From assembly GCA_932294295.1 (NCBI GenBank), contig OW028584.1, positions 26,442,970 through 26,506,969 on the forward strand: a DNA stretch of 64,000 nt, written 5' to 3'. Position 1 is the stretch's first letter, and every line of letters begins with the position of its first letter. The DNA comes from Alitta virens. Taxonomy: Eukaryota; Annelida; Polychaeta; Phyllodocida; Nereididae. Under the pieces are notes generated by a model. It had not been told where the DNA came from, did not search any database, and saw only the letters and a program-made list of their open reading frames with translations. A program made the position numbers and the translations under genes. This document shows positions 46,601 through 52,089 of the stretch, one piece after another.

Positions 46601-49451
46601 TTTGACCTTTTTGCAGGATGTCCTAACCAGTGCTCTGGGAAAGGTCGCTGTGTGAACTTTGTCTGTGATTGTGCAGCAGGATGGTCAGGTAAAGATTGCA
46701 GCAACGGAGCATGCGCTGGTCGATGCATTAATGGAAGGTGCCAGTCTGGATTCTGCCAGTGTGATGTCGGTTGGGAGGGAGATGAGTGTTCAACCAAAGC
46801 CACCTGCAACAAAGTCAACAATTGCACTGATGAAGACCACGGAAGATGCTTGGTCACTGACAAATGCCTTTGTCGTGATGGATTCATTGGAGATGATTGC
46901 TCTGTCATTCCAACTTGTTTTAATGCAGCTAATTGCAGTAAGCAGGGGGTTTGCATTGGTTATGACAAGTGCAAATGTTCCATTGGTTATGCGGGGCCAA
47001 CTTGCCAGCATTATTCCTGTGAAGTCCTTCAGCATTGCAGTGGAAAGGGTATGTGCATTGGCCTGGATATATGTCTCTGCAAACCTGGATGGACTGGCAT
47101 CAACTGTGGCATGCCTGATTGCAAAATATTCAACCATTGTTCTGGATACGGTACTTGTGTTGCCCCAGGGCAGTGTCAGTGCATTTCTGGCTTTTCAGGC
47201 AAAGATTGTGGTGTCAAGGATCGATGTCTGCAGCTGGATGACTGCAACAATCAGGGAGTCTGCGCTGTGTCATTGATAGAAAAAGGAAATGAGACACTTT
47301 CAACTATTGTCTGCAGGTGAATAGAAAATTCCATCATGACTAAGATCACACTAGCTACAGTTGGATGTCTGATATCTAATGACATATAGTATGTAAACTC
47401 TAGTTATCAATAAAGAAAAACCCAGAAAGTTCAGGGTCCTCATGACTCCAATCTCTTGTGAGATCTGTGGGTCCTGAAAGTTATATTGCTGATGTCAGTG
47501 ATGAACAAATCTGGGGTCAACAGTAATATAGACTCTCTAATAGCTTATAATAATTGTATATCTGGCTTTAGTACAAAAATGTGCATTGTTGACATGACTA
47601 ACTTATATTCAAGCAACCAGCAAAATATCTAAAGTTATTTTCATCAACCTTTTCTGCTCTTTTTTGGCAGATGTGACCTTGGTTACAGTGGTGAAAACTG
47701 CACAGATGTTGAATGTGACAATGCATGCAGTGGAAACGGTGAATGCATTGAACCCAACCTGTGTCAGTGTAACAAGGGCTACACAAGCTCAGATTGCTCT
47801 ACATTTTCATGTGAAACCAAGGCTCGTTGTTCTGGTAAATCATTTTATCATCATGATTTCCTATTTTGATAACTTTTTATACATAGTTGCTTAGCATCCT
47901 CTCATGATACACCTGTTGTATGTATACTTTTATTTTGAAATAAATGAATGACGGTTTTGTCTTGCAGGTCATGGCAAATGCAGTGGGTTTGAAACCTGCA
48001 GTTGTGAAAGTGGATGGTCAGGAGAGCTGTGCGATGTGGCCGAGTGCAGTGCAGTGAGTGAGTGCAGTAACCAGGGATTCTGCATCACTCCTGACACTTG
48101 CGAGTGTTATGATGGATTTCAAGGTTCAACCTGCAGTCAGGAATTAGAAGACAATGTTCATAGTCCAGTTTTTAATGTGAGCAATTTCAATGTGAATATC
48201 AAAGAGAATGCTCGCCCAGGCACAGTGCTGGTGAAAGCGATCGCTACTGATGATGACACAGGAGATAACGGTATAGTCAGATATTCCTTAGATGTGACAG
48301 GATCGGATTTTGACCTTGGCAATCATCTTGTCATTGATAACACAGAAGGAGTAGTGACACTGGTCAAACCAATTTCAAGAAGTCTTGTACCGTCTGGTAA
48401 GATTGACTTCAAGCTAGTGGCATCAGACAAAGGCATTCCATCTCAAACTGCAGATGCTATAGTCAGACTTCAAATTGAAGACATCAATGACAATTGTCCT
48501 GTTTTTACAGAACCTGCAAATGAAGCAGAGATTTTTGTCAATGCATCCACACCAGCCAACATGACTATTTTAACTGTTAATGCTGAAGATGCCGATTTTG
48601 GACCAAATGGTCAAGTGGTGTATAAGTTTACTCGGTCACAATTTATTACAACCAGATTATTTTACTTGGATCATGATAGTGGTCAATTAGTGACAACTGG
48701 TCCTTTACCAGTAAACCGATACACCCTGGATATTATGGCAACAGACTTGGCGGCAACTCCTTGCTCGAGTGAGATCAAGATCTTCATTACAGTATACCCA
48801 AGTGATGTTCCTTCTGTTTTAGTAATAGCAACCACAAGAACACCAGATACACAGACTACAACATACCAACAAGCACCAGATGCAACACTCTTTTTGTCCA
48901 CTGTTCAATCCAAAATGGCACCAAGTGTAACACAGTCTACAAAGCAAATCCCGTCCGAGACACCGAAAGCTAATGTCGATATTACAGTACAACCAGCAGT
49001 ACTGAGCTCATCCACGAGCAATGAAGTTACAACAAACTATCAAGCTGTTAGTTTAATGACCACTGTATCTACAAATCAAGTACAATCCGAGACACCGAAA
49101 GCTATTGTCGATATCACAGTACAACCAGCAGTACTGAGCTCATCCACGAGCAATGAAGTTACAACAAACTATCAAGATGTTAGTTTAATGACCACTGTAT
49201 CTGCAACCTTCCAGACTAAGGAAGATGAAATAGCTGACCGTCCACGACAATCATCGGGCAACAAAGTGGTTTACATCCTAGGTGGAGTGCTGGGAGCAGT
49301 GGCCTTCATTGCTATAATCATCAGCATTAATTTAGCTTGTGCTCTTAAGAAAGCAAACCAGAAGCAAAACAACTCTGAATATTCCCAGGGTGGGTTGCTA
49401 AATCGTAAATTTGCCCACAGTCCCCGAGATTTGTTGTCATTGCATAGTTGA
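10547..49451 (+). CDS. Gene A: giant modular membrane protein, Bark beetle/Anakonda-like (23 exons, 5' end not identified)
   Basis: Twenty-three exons were placed by splice sites, open frame and domain continuity: 10547-10646, 15304-15462, 19585-19755, 20841-21056, 21569-22414, 22804-24704, 25174-25374, 25908-25988, 26363-26461, 26818-27028, 27475-27657, 27844-27940, 33009-33153, 34352-34462, 34905-35286, 41530-41791, 43786-43925, 44607-44801, 45063-45227, 45659-45772, 46617-47316, 47671-47834, 47968-49451. Their sum is 8,127 nt, a multiple of three, and every junction phase agrees. Order of domains: beta-helix piece, MAM, beta-helix, C-type lectin-like, EGF, PSI, basic RRRKRS site, Cys-rich repeats, vWF D, ten EGF, two cadherin, Thr/Ser stalk, TM, short tail. 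Beta-helix followed by a lectin-like domain matches Bark beetle/Anakonda, which acts at tricellular junctions; a role in epithelial cell contact is inference. Confidence 0.8.
10900..11102 (+). mobile_element. LINE/SINE 3' tail with (TTATC)n
   Basis: AT-rich sequence ending AATAAAAGAATCTTATCTTA closely resembles the 3' tail at 39,370-39,395 (AATAAAG then TCTTATCTTATC). This looks like a retroposon tail of the same family; no coding part is left. Confidence 0.5.
11103..14704. mobile_element. 3.6-kb DNA transposon with long terminal inverted repeats
   Basis: The left end (TAGGCCATGAGCC..., 11,103 to about 11,320) and the right end (about 14,420-14,704, ending ...CACGGCCTA) are inverted copies. 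Shared blocks include GACCAATGTC, CATTGCCTAGCTCTTTGCC and CTTATAATACACCAAAT in the same order. Both flanks are (TTATC)n, so it sits inside a pentanucleotide tail. The interior has decayed minus-strand coding sequence. No catalytic motif was recognised, so the superfamily is unknown. Confidence 0.75.
12710..12916 (-). pseudogene. Decayed ORF inside the 3.6-kb TIR element
   Basis: The minus-strand peptide contains VSLHILQGVTVCAWLAN then GRFSALKLL and FLELGQQW, which resembles a motif I recall from uncharacterised transposon-linked proteins of invertebrates (LHxxTGCDTxSxFxGKGK type). Frames on either side are broken. Function unknown; the resemblance is from memory of the family pattern and is weak. 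Confidence 0.35.
14705..14738 (+). repeat. (TTATC)n microsatellite
   Basis: About seven copies of CTTAT directly abut the right end of the 3.6-kb TIR element; the left flank at 11,083-11,100 has the same unit in the same orientation. Confidence 0.95.
14739..15303. other. Intron, no feature seen
   Basis: AT-rich intronic sequence with a T-run at 15,239-15,250 before the acceptor of the MAM exon. Confidence 0.5.
15304..15462 (+). CDS. Gene A exon: MAM domain, part 1
   Basis: Encodes the MAM opening CSFEDGDCGW and the W-K-W/F strand that follows. Acceptor CGGCAG; donor AAAG|GTTGCT is weak but is the only one giving phase 1 for the next MAM exon. MAM domains mediate extracellular adhesion. Confidence 0.8.
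15706..15798 (+). repeat. 31-bp direct repeat, three copies
   Basis: TTAGCATTACAAACAGTTCC begins at 15,706, 15,737 and 15,768 with few changes. Intronic; no function suggested. Confidence 0.9.
16264..16960. mobile_element. MITE rich in CTCACAGTGAGCTCAC motifs
   Basis: Ends are inverted: left ACCATCCCAGCGAAGA then TGAGCTCACAGTGA, right the reverse complement of CCACATCCCAGTAAAGA then GTGAGCT. Subterminal regions carry many inverted GTGAGCTCAC/CACAGTGA motifs, so each end can fold on itself. There is no coding sequence. A tRNA-like segment sits in the middle. Confidence 0.7.
16538..16618 (-). repeat. tRNA-derived SINE-like segment
   Basis: On the minus strand TGGCTCGTGTAGTAGTTAGG looks like an RNA polymerase III A box and GGTTCAAACCC like a B box, about 35 nt apart. 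It lacks a good acceptor stem, so it is not a functional tRNA gene but a tRNA-derived element nested in the MITE. Confidence 0.55.
17090..17260 (+). repeat. ACTCGCCGAGT-type short repeat cluster (left)
   Basis: About a dozen copies of GAGTAACTCGCCGAGTACCA-like units, partly palindromic, next to the left TIR. They create spurious open frames on both strands. Confidence 0.9.
17280..17520 (+). repeat. ~240-bp transposon-internal repeat, copy 1
   Basis: Contains AATATCTCGCTTAATATTTG, then GACGAAAATCGGACTAATAT, then GGAGCAGTAGC and an AAGCGCTCAGC block. Full or partial diverged copies lie at 18,187-18,420, 18,421-18,575, 18,576-18,735, 37,180-37,280 and 37,281-37,490. Confidence 0.85.
17787..18064 (+). 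repeat. 139-bp tandem duplication
   Basis: Two near-identical copies (17,787-17,925 and 17,926-18,064) beginning TACTGTGTCATCTTTGAACA, in the middle of the TTAA element. Very few differences indicate a recent duplication. Confidence 0.9.
18187..18735 (+). repeat. ~240-bp transposon-internal repeat, copies 2-4
   Basis: Three diverged copies in tandem, each with the TTCTCAGACAAATATCTCGC and GACGAAAATCGGA blocks; the last two lack the final third of the unit. Confidence 0.85.
18780..19140 (+). repeat. ACTCGGCGAGT-type short repeat cluster (right)
   Basis: Mirror of the left cluster: many GAGTTACTCCTACAACTCG and GAGGAGTAACTCGGCGAGT units before the right TIR, so the two ends of the element can pair over several hundred bases. 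Confidence 0.85.
19203..19584. other. Intron, no feature seen
   Basis: Non-coding sequence between the TTAA element and the second MAM exon. Confidence 0.5.
19585..19755 (+). CDS. Gene A exon: MAM domain, part 2
   Basis: Encodes GHYMYVGDGTSQ, the conserved MAM GxYMYxx motif, then the L/F-rich strands FFHTNNICELSFYHYR. Acceptor TTTTCAG, donor CAGAG|GTAAAT. Phase 1 at both ends. Confidence 0.85.
19756..20840. other. Intron, no feature seen
   Basis: AT-rich intron. No repeats or ORFs of note were recognised. Confidence 0.5.
20841..21056 (+). CDS. Gene A exon: MAM domain, part 3
   Basis: Encodes GDALKLFLIDGKVSKLLW through SVGIDDIKFLPCP, the standard C-terminal MAM strands with IDDI. Phase 1 at both ends. 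With the two previous exons it completes one MAM domain. Confidence 0.85.
21057..21568. other. Intron, no feature seen
   Basis: Short AT-rich intron ending in ATTTGCAG. Confidence 0.5.
21569..22414 (+). CDS. Gene A exon: parallel beta-helix domain
   Basis: About 282 residues with repeated short Val/Ile/Leu strands separated by Asn-rich turns (VSLLLKSAYVLIRNTDFSNI, AEVTLTQNTMRSSRADGVIS, IMDGNLIYNN), the hallmark of right-handed parallel beta-helix (PbH1) repeats. It ends with CSNNWWGSGQ, a motif that in Bark beetle-like proteins precedes the lectin-like domain. Single large exon, phase 1 at both ends. Confidence 0.8.
22415..22803. other. Intron, no feature seen
   Basis: AT-rich intron ending TTGTTGCAG. 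Confidence 0.5.
22804..24704 (+). CDS. Gene A exon: C-type lectin-like, EGF x2, PSI and long ectodomain with furin-type site
   Basis: Starts with CPVGWSRQGSHCLLYRGG, the opening of a C-type lectin-like domain of the Bark type, ending RPYICEKF. Two EGF repeats follow (CFQNGLCSGKTCVCNKGW; CSGRGECVGPNQCRCTAGW), then a PSI-like module (CLQCSKRTGCGWC). The next ~350 residues have Asn-glycosylation sites and no domain I recognise. Near the end RRRKRS (24,639-24,656) is a furin-type cleavage site that could split the protein into two linked chains. The donor at 24,705 (GGG|GTTTGT) is weak but gives the phase 0 needed next. Confidence 0.8.
24705..25173. other. Intron, no feature seen
   Basis: AT-rich intron. 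Confidence 0.45.
25174..25374 (+). CDS. Gene A exon: post-furin region, Ser/Lys-rich amphipathic segment
   Basis: Encodes SASLKLTLKTSWNWFDTVLE and similar alternating polar/hydrophobic stretches; no known domain. Phase 0 at both ends; donor CCA|GTAAAT. Confidence 0.65.
25375..25907. other. Intron, no feature seen
   Basis: AT-rich intron ending TATACAG. Confidence 0.5.
25908..25988 (+). CDS. Gene A exon: beta-rich segment (27 codons)
   Basis: Encodes GKFFIYFIPGRVFFDVSAG, likely beta strands. Strong acceptor TATACAG and donor TCT|GTAAGT; phase 0 both ends. Confidence 0.65.
26363..26461 (+). CDS. Gene A exon: Ser/Thr-rich segment (33 codons)
   Basis: Encodes AKATLTVSQTQDSSITVGSR; acceptor ATTTCAG and donor AAG|GTGACT; phase 0 both ends. 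Same alternating style as the two previous exons, so probably one fold. Confidence 0.65.
26818..27028 (+). CDS. Gene A exon: continuation of post-furin domain
   Basis: Encodes VEGKLEGEASAVLKVTPQIR and IQWPLWYGTKDKERGRR. The frame remains open past the chosen donor (G|GTGAAC at 27,029); a second candidate donor G|GTTCGA lies about 20 nt downstream in the same phase, so the end is uncertain by a few codons. Confidence 0.6.
27475..27657 (+). CDS. Gene A exon: Cys-containing helical segment
   Basis: Encodes EYKACIEAGRKYCGEAKVTG and AAAKACDTDCKDPDSL. Four Cys suggest a disulphide-linked hairpin. Phase 1 both ends; donor CTCA|GTAAGT. Confidence 0.7.
27844..27940 (+). CDS. Gene A exon: end of post-furin domain
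   Basis: Encodes ICGKVDAFQVVFAALIWDYV then ALKLDAGPCKR. Enters in phase 1 and leaves in phase 2, matching the next coding exon 5 kb downstream, across the intron that carries the nested TIR elements. Confidence 0.7.
28610..28800 (+). repeat. Partial direct copy of the left arm of the 4.8-kb element
   Basis: AAAAAAACATGTTTCCAAG, then GGATTACCTCACTTGCAAAA and CCCAATTGAACTTTTGAG parallel the blocks at 28,197-28,340 in order and orientation. Confidence 0.7.
30311..31456. mobile_element. 1.15-kb fold-back element with GGTAGCTG repeats, nested
   Basis: Terminal inverted repeats start AGATCAGTGAAGTTGGCTAC and run over 55 bp, flanked by a 9-bp target duplication, GGTATTGTA left and GGTATAGTA right (one mismatch). 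Beyond the TIRs the arms keep pairing for nearly 300 bp (CATGTATATT..CTCAAAAACG, GGCAAAAGTTTAC, AATTTTTTC, GTAACTGAAAC). The middle holds another related copy. There is no coding sequence. A 9-bp duplication is usual for MULE-like elements, 8 bp for hAT and P; with one mismatch I cannot choose. Confidence 0.85.
31206..31313 (+). repeat. 11-bp minisatellite GGGTAGCTGYC, ten copies
   Basis: Perfectly phased units; the first two end in CC and the rest in TC. It lies in the right arm of the fold-back element and expands the same motif seen singly in the TIR. Confidence 0.95.
31457..32404. other. Interior of the 4.8-kb element, no feature seen
   Basis: Non-coding, AT-rich; no recognisable transposase motif. 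Confidence 0.4.
33009..33153 (+). CDS. Gene A exon: Cys-rich repeat 1
   Basis: Encodes KCSPNLVLCCLCEDDDGQLK and ECLCPCFCDPP, a CxC-type repeat. Enters in phase 2, which fits the exon ending at 27,940; leaves in phase 0 with donor AAG|GTTTGT. Confidence 0.75.
33154..34351. other. Intron, possible small MITE
   Basis: GGGAAACAGTGAGAC at about 33,205 and its near-inverse GTTTCATTGTTTCCCCC at about 33,920 may be short inverted ends. Otherwise no feature. Confidence 0.25.
34352..34462 (+). CDS. Gene A exon: Cys-rich repeat 2
   Basis: Encodes GEECMCEECPDGTLKRW and CPCTCPDEPDKEK. Phase 0 both ends. Same CxCxxC pattern as the neighbours. Confidence 0.75.
34905..35286 (+). CDS. Gene A exon: Cys-rich repeats and EGF-like
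   Basis: Several CxCxCxC units (MCNCPCTCEDGSK, CPCECECKNCQ, CKCPDDTCPVC, CKCKCPENPCGEPPAC) followed by an EGF-like stretch (CQSCSGNGLCTASSSSC). The acceptor TGATAAG is poor; an alternative start up to 27 nt upstream is possible. Donor G|GTAAGT, phase 1. Confidence 0.75.
35461..35735 (+). pseudogene. LINE endonuclease fragment
   Basis: GQCVFIVGDLNINFMTNPNQ and KYDLKQIMKDPTCFKSTNNG match the C-terminal part of LINE AP-endonucleases (GDLNI with catalytic Asp/Asn). Same strand and order as the RT pieces at 38.0 and 38.9-39.4 kb, so these are parts of one LINE split by later insertions. Confidence 0.7.
36151..37179 (-). pseudogene. Harbinger-type DDE transposase, inactive
   Basis: One minus-strand frame with TGA at 36,598-36,600 and a TAG shortly after. 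Blocks: GNSYKSLMYGFRVAHNTISN (HTH-like), WNFPHCIGAIHGKHVAIKCP, YFIVGDVAFPLRTWLMKP, and SRARRIVENAFGILASRFR. In DDE_4 transposases the first block reads GxxDGxH; here the catalytic Asp is His, so even without the stops it should be inactive. The second Asp (VGDVAF) and the Glu (ENAFG) are present. Confidence 0.85.
37180..37490 (+). repeat. ~240-bp transposon-internal repeat, two copies
   Basis: Copies of the unit described at 17,280-17,520, including GAAAATCGGACTAATATTAA and AATATCTCGCCTAATATTTG. Confidence 0.85.
38010..38185 (+). pseudogene. LINE reverse transcriptase fragment
   Basis: Plus strand: SPLKGHC near the QGS block, then FINDFLLDLNNSCDAYNYAD followed by VNTLSYSY; the catalytic YADD reads YADV. 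Homology stops near 38,185 at a compositionally different insert. Confidence 0.65.
38186..38764. other. Insert rich in TTCTACGTAC-like motifs
   Basis: This segment splits the LINE RT. It is richer in CG dinucleotides than its flanks and holds short imperfect repeats of about 16 bp (CTACGTAC, CATACGTA). No clear terminal inverted repeat or ORF; probably another small DNA element. Confidence 0.4.
38930..39396 (+). pseudogene. LINE RT C-terminal end and (TCTTA)n tail
   Basis: ISYQVANIWNELPIEIKEID and DFVVFKRLLRN are the conserved end of CR1/Rex-like LINE ORF2 proteins (LWNxLPxxI…FKxxL). The 3' end AATAAAGTTTTTCTTATCTT is the natural tail, with a short pentamer repeat. Confidence 0.7.
39726..39775 (+). 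repeat. (ATCT)n microsatellite
   Basis: About twelve ATCT units with three single-base variants. Confidence 0.95.
40419..40462. repeat. 14-bp perfect inverted repeat (hairpin)
   Basis: GCATGGCCCTCATT and AATGAGGGCCATGC are separated by 16 nt. Intronic; it could be a tiny MITE remnant. Confidence 0.85.
41530..41791 (+). CDS. Gene A exon: vWF type D domain, part 1
   Basis: Encodes GDPHLDTVDGQDFDYFGIGQ then FWDCYS, the canonical start of a vWF D domain. Another, longer open frame overlaps this exon but has no domain match; the splice phases (1 in, 2 out) select this one. Confidence 0.85.
41910..43536 (+). mobile_element. Tc1/mariner element, IR/DR type
   Basis: Terminal inverted repeats of at least 27 bp begin CAGTGCCTCAAAAAAGTGAT (one mismatch), flanked by TA on both sides. 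A second, inner copy of the CAAAAAAGT..GGGACA motif occurs near each end (about 42,113 and 43,316), giving the indirect-repeat/direct-repeat layout known from Sleeping Beauty-type Tc1 elements. It lies in the intron between the two first vWF D exons. Confidence 0.95.
42407..43283 (+). pseudogene. Tc1 transposase, frameshifted
   Basis: The HTH part (APVVNQALKDAGITISDQTI) and the first catalytic Asp (KVLWTDETNINMFQ) are in one frame to about 42,725. The middle (WRPKDKADDPRYTSASVKQG) is in another frame to 42,978. The last part holds the second Asp (AQSDNSLKHTA) and the Glu (SSDLNPIEHIF) in a third frame, ending near 43,283. D-D-34-E spacing fits Tc1. The N-terminal paired domain is degraded. 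Confidence 0.9.
43786..43925 (+). CDS. Gene A exon: vWF type D domain, part 2
   Basis: Encodes KVTDIGQDWAKTISDNQVKL and GVVILSLQF. Enters in phase 2, leaves in phase 1 (ACTG|GTGAGA). Confidence 0.8.
43926..44606. other. Intron, no feature seen
   Basis: AT-rich intron. Confidence 0.5.
44607..44801 (+). CDS. Gene A exon: vWF type D domain, part 3
   Basis: Encodes ISLDIRFSPKMNRQYINIQY and the signature GLCGYMDDDMSNDLTGPNG, the CGxCGxxDGxxxND-like end of vWF D domains. Phase 1 both ends. Confidence 0.85.
45063..45227 (+). CDS. Gene A exon: vWF D C-terminal extension
   Basis: Encodes DSWSWTKSNFHSDDQLDISY and DPKFIPNYNLSG. A W-x-(V/W) strand followed by Y-x-DPxFxP resembles the region after the D domain in Mesh/SUSD2-type proteins. 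Phase 1 both ends. Confidence 0.75.
45659..45772 (+). CDS. Gene A exon: vWF D C-terminal extension, end
   Basis: Encodes ATMLCSSKQLTGALLDGCIY then DVVITND, the Cys pair typical after a D domain (C…CxxDxxxT). Phase 1 both ends. Confidence 0.75.
45773..46616. other. Intron, no feature seen
   Basis: AT-rich intron ending TTTTTGCAG. Confidence 0.5.
46617..47316 (+). CDS. Gene A exon: EGF-like repeats 1-7
   Basis: Seven tenascin-like EGF repeats, for example CSGKGRCVNFVCDCAAGWSG, CSKQGVCIGYDKCKCSIGY and CSGYGTCVAPGQCQCISGFS. Each has six Cys in EGF spacing; no obvious calcium-binding consensus. Leaves in phase 2, interrupting the seventh repeat. Confidence 0.9.
47317..47670. other. Intron, no feature seen
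   Basis: Short AT-rich intron ending TTTTTTGGCAG. Confidence 0.5.
47671..47834 (+). CDS. Gene A exon: EGF-like repeats 7-9
   Basis: Completes repeat 7 (CDLGYSGENC), then repeat 8 (CSGNGECIEPNLCQCNKGY) and the start of repeat 9. Enters phase 2, leaves phase 1. Confidence 0.9.
47968..49451 (+). CDS. Gene A terminal exon: EGF, two cadherin repeats, stalk, TM, tail
   Basis: Starts inside EGF repeat 9 (GHGKCSGFETCSCESGW) and contains repeat 10. Two cadherin repeats follow, with calcium-site motifs IKENA, TDDDTGDNG, VASDKG, IEDINDNCPVF and NAEDADFGPNGQV. A Thr/Ser-rich stalk (48,820-49,240) contains a 132-bp in-frame tandem duplication. The TM helix VVYILGGVLGAVAFIAIIIS is at about 49,268-49,340, then a ~40-residue tail ending at TGA 49,449-49,451. 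Type I membrane topology is expected. Confidence 0.9.
48957..49220 (+). repeat. 132-bp in-frame tandem duplication in the gene A stalk
   Basis: Copies start at 48,957 and 49,089 (GAGACACCGAAAGCT), nearly identical, encoding two 44-residue units (SETPKANVDITVQPAVLSSS and SETPKAIVDITVQPAVLSSS). Likely length-polymorphic. Confidence 0.95.
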
Positions 49452-49810
49452 AAAGTTCTGGTAATACAACCGTTTGCATAGAAGTGCAGCAAAGTGATTT
49501 TGCCTTATTCGAAGTGTGCTAACCTTTTAACATTTTTGTATGCATTAGTGCCTAGCGCTGCCTGCTTAATTAGTTGCAGAAAAGTTGATCATGCATATCC
49601 AAGTGACTTATGCTTATTGTGCGATTGGTATTTCTTTTTGATTGATGTACTTTTTTTATTCTACTTATCCAAGAGTCTGGTATAATTCTAATAATATATG
49701 ATACAATTACTGACATCACTGTTATAGTCAATGTGGCATATATATTGTTTTATTTTATTTATTTTTTTATTTTTGGCAATTGTAATAAAATACAACGTCC
49801 TGCACAGAGT
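49452..49810 (+). other. Gene A 3' UTR with poly(A) signal
   Basis: Non-coding sequence after the stop; AATAAA at 49,784-49,789 in an AT-rich context is the best candidate polyadenylation signal. Confidence 0.5.
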
Positions 49811-50416
49811 ATTGATAATCACAAAGATGAGTACCCCACCTGGAATGGGGAATATCCTAATAAATGATAAGCTTAAAAAATTATGTGAGCTATTTGCTTA
49901 ATTTGTAACGCATGTGACATTCATCATGGCACATTTAGTGGAGGCTCTTAAGACCAAGGTGTGAAACTGTCCCAGATTAAACCTCAGGAGATAAGCTTAA
50001 AAAATCCTAAGCTCCAAAAAGATATGCATGAGGAACACTTTAATAAATCCGTTTCCATGGCAACAAGTGATCTTATTCTGGTTTGGTTGAGACAACTTTA
50101 TTCTGACCTGGCATTCATTTAAATTAAGCTAGAATAATGATTTTTTAGGTGATGATGCACAAGGCCAAATACCTCCAAATGCATATAACATTCTGGGTCA
50201 GGCCAGGTTTGGTTTCTATGGAAATGAGTATATGTCTTCAAAAACTGTATCTTTTTTATGAAACAAATATATTAAATTCTACCAAGGTCAGTGTGACATG
50301 TCAATCTGTATTCTAAAACTTTTCATGAAAATACAGGATTTCACACTTTAAAAAAGAATCTTAGTTCATAAGTTTTCTCTGATGATAAATATGATAAATT
50401 AGTTAAATGTGTTACT
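49811..50416. other. Intergenic, no feature seen
   Basis: AT-rich, no coding potential recognised. Confidence 0.5.
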
Positions 50417-50900
50417 ATGTCAAAAGGTTTGTCAAAATGGTTTCACATAATTTGCAAGGAATATTTCAAATTGTTAGACACAGCTCTTTCCAGCCTGCAA
50501 TCTTATTTCACTGCATCAGATTTTACTGATTACAAAAGGTTGTCCGACATGCTGCTTGTGAATGACAAGCCTGCTTTTGATCATGAACTCATTCAAAGAT
50601 ATCCTGAACTTGAATCATCATTAGAACTACAGCTTTCCTTTTACAGAAATCACTACAGTGGAAATACTGTAGAAGATCACAGACACATTTTTAAGGGTAT
50701 GGAACCAAGTGTGAGGCAAATGTTTCCTCAAGTAGAAAGGCTGTTGAGACTGCTTTTGATATCTCCAGTTCATGTGAAGCTGAGCGTTCTTTCAGTGGCC
50801 TGAGAGGAGTAAAATCTTGGCTCCGCTCTACTATGACACAACAACGCCTCAACCATCTGATGGCGACTGCTTCAGTGAGTAGCTATTTGTTCTTTAACAA
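50417..50900 (+). pseudogene. hAT transposase C-terminal remnant
   Basis: YPELESSLELQLSFYRNHYS and MFPQVERLLRLLLISP match the region before the hAT dimerisation domain. After about 50,765 a one-base frame change leads into SCEAERSFSGLRGVKSWLRS and RLNHLMATAS, the hAT C-terminal dimerisation motif. The N-terminal zinc finger and catalytic core are absent. Resembles ZMYM1-type hAT derivatives. Confidence 0.8.
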
Positions 50901-52080
50901 TGAGCATGAAAAAATTTTCAACAGATGAAAAAATAATTTGGTTCTATTTAAATGTTCTTTTTCATCTGCAATGGTCATTAGTTTGACATATAATCATGGG
51001 AATCAACAAATGATTTGTTCTCAGTTTTCAATTTAATTTTATCGTGCTGCTTGTCAGGTAAGGACTGATCAACTTCAAGGCAGATTTTCTAGTGAGATCT
51101 TATAAAAAAATTTGATATATTAGACCAAACTATTATGCCTCTTTGCCCTGTAAATGTAAGCTTGTACCTCATGAAAGTAAAAACGAAATTGTTGCTATAC
51201 CTAACACCTTAGCCAATAATATTAATGATCATATTTGTCATTACAGTTAGGATAGAATTTTGACAAAATCACCCACATAATAGCTCAGAATTGATCTCAG
51301 ACAATACAAAAATCTTTGGGCCTTGCACCTGACCTAGTCCCCCCCCCCCCCCCCCACTTTTTAACATAAAATGGCGCCCATGGCTTAAGCCAGTTGAACA
51401 GCCCACTGGCAGATGCAGGGGATTGCGGGCTCAATATTTGAGTATGATCTTAAAATGACCTTGAGGATTCACCTTAAGATGAGGGGAATGGTAAATATTA
51501 AGTAGATGTTTGATATTTTTAATATTTTTTCACCTTAGAGAAACATAAGCAGGTCTTCTAAATATAACAAGAAATATTTTTAAAATTCACAATAATTTAA
51601 ACCTATTTTTACAATAATATTGTTTTAATATTACCTTGGTATGGCACAAAAGCATAATAAAATATTAGAGACACATTGCAAATTCAGTCATGAACATGTG
51701 TTTTCTAATATTACTAAGATAAAAATGGAAAACATTCTGTTTTATATTTACTTAATAATATCATAGTAATTCTGAGAACTTATCAAAATATTTTTCATCA
51801 TATCAATAATTTAGGTACATTATGTTCATGACATCTTTTGATTTTATATCTCAATGCATGGACATGAAGGACTTTGTATATCTTCATAATTTATCACAGA
51901 AATGTAAGTGCATTAAAGCCAAAAATACAAACATCAAGTTTTGTCAGAAAAATAAAGGAATAATTATTGCAGATCCATGAACTCAGCTCCCAGTTCTAGT
52001 TCCCAGTCAGCTACCAGCAAAATATCTGGGCAACTGTTTGGTCATTGGAAAGTTAGCTATAAAAAAAGCATGCAATATTG
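50901..52080. other. Intergenic, poly-C run, otherwise no feature
   Basis: A C-run of about 17 at 51,339-51,356; otherwise AT-rich with no feature recognised. Confidence 0.5.
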
Positions 52081-52089
52081 TTTGTAGCA

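Noticed and set aside
46659..47276. 205-codon frame overlapping the EGF exon
   Set aside because: Shadow of the EGF coding frame, with no Cys periodicity.
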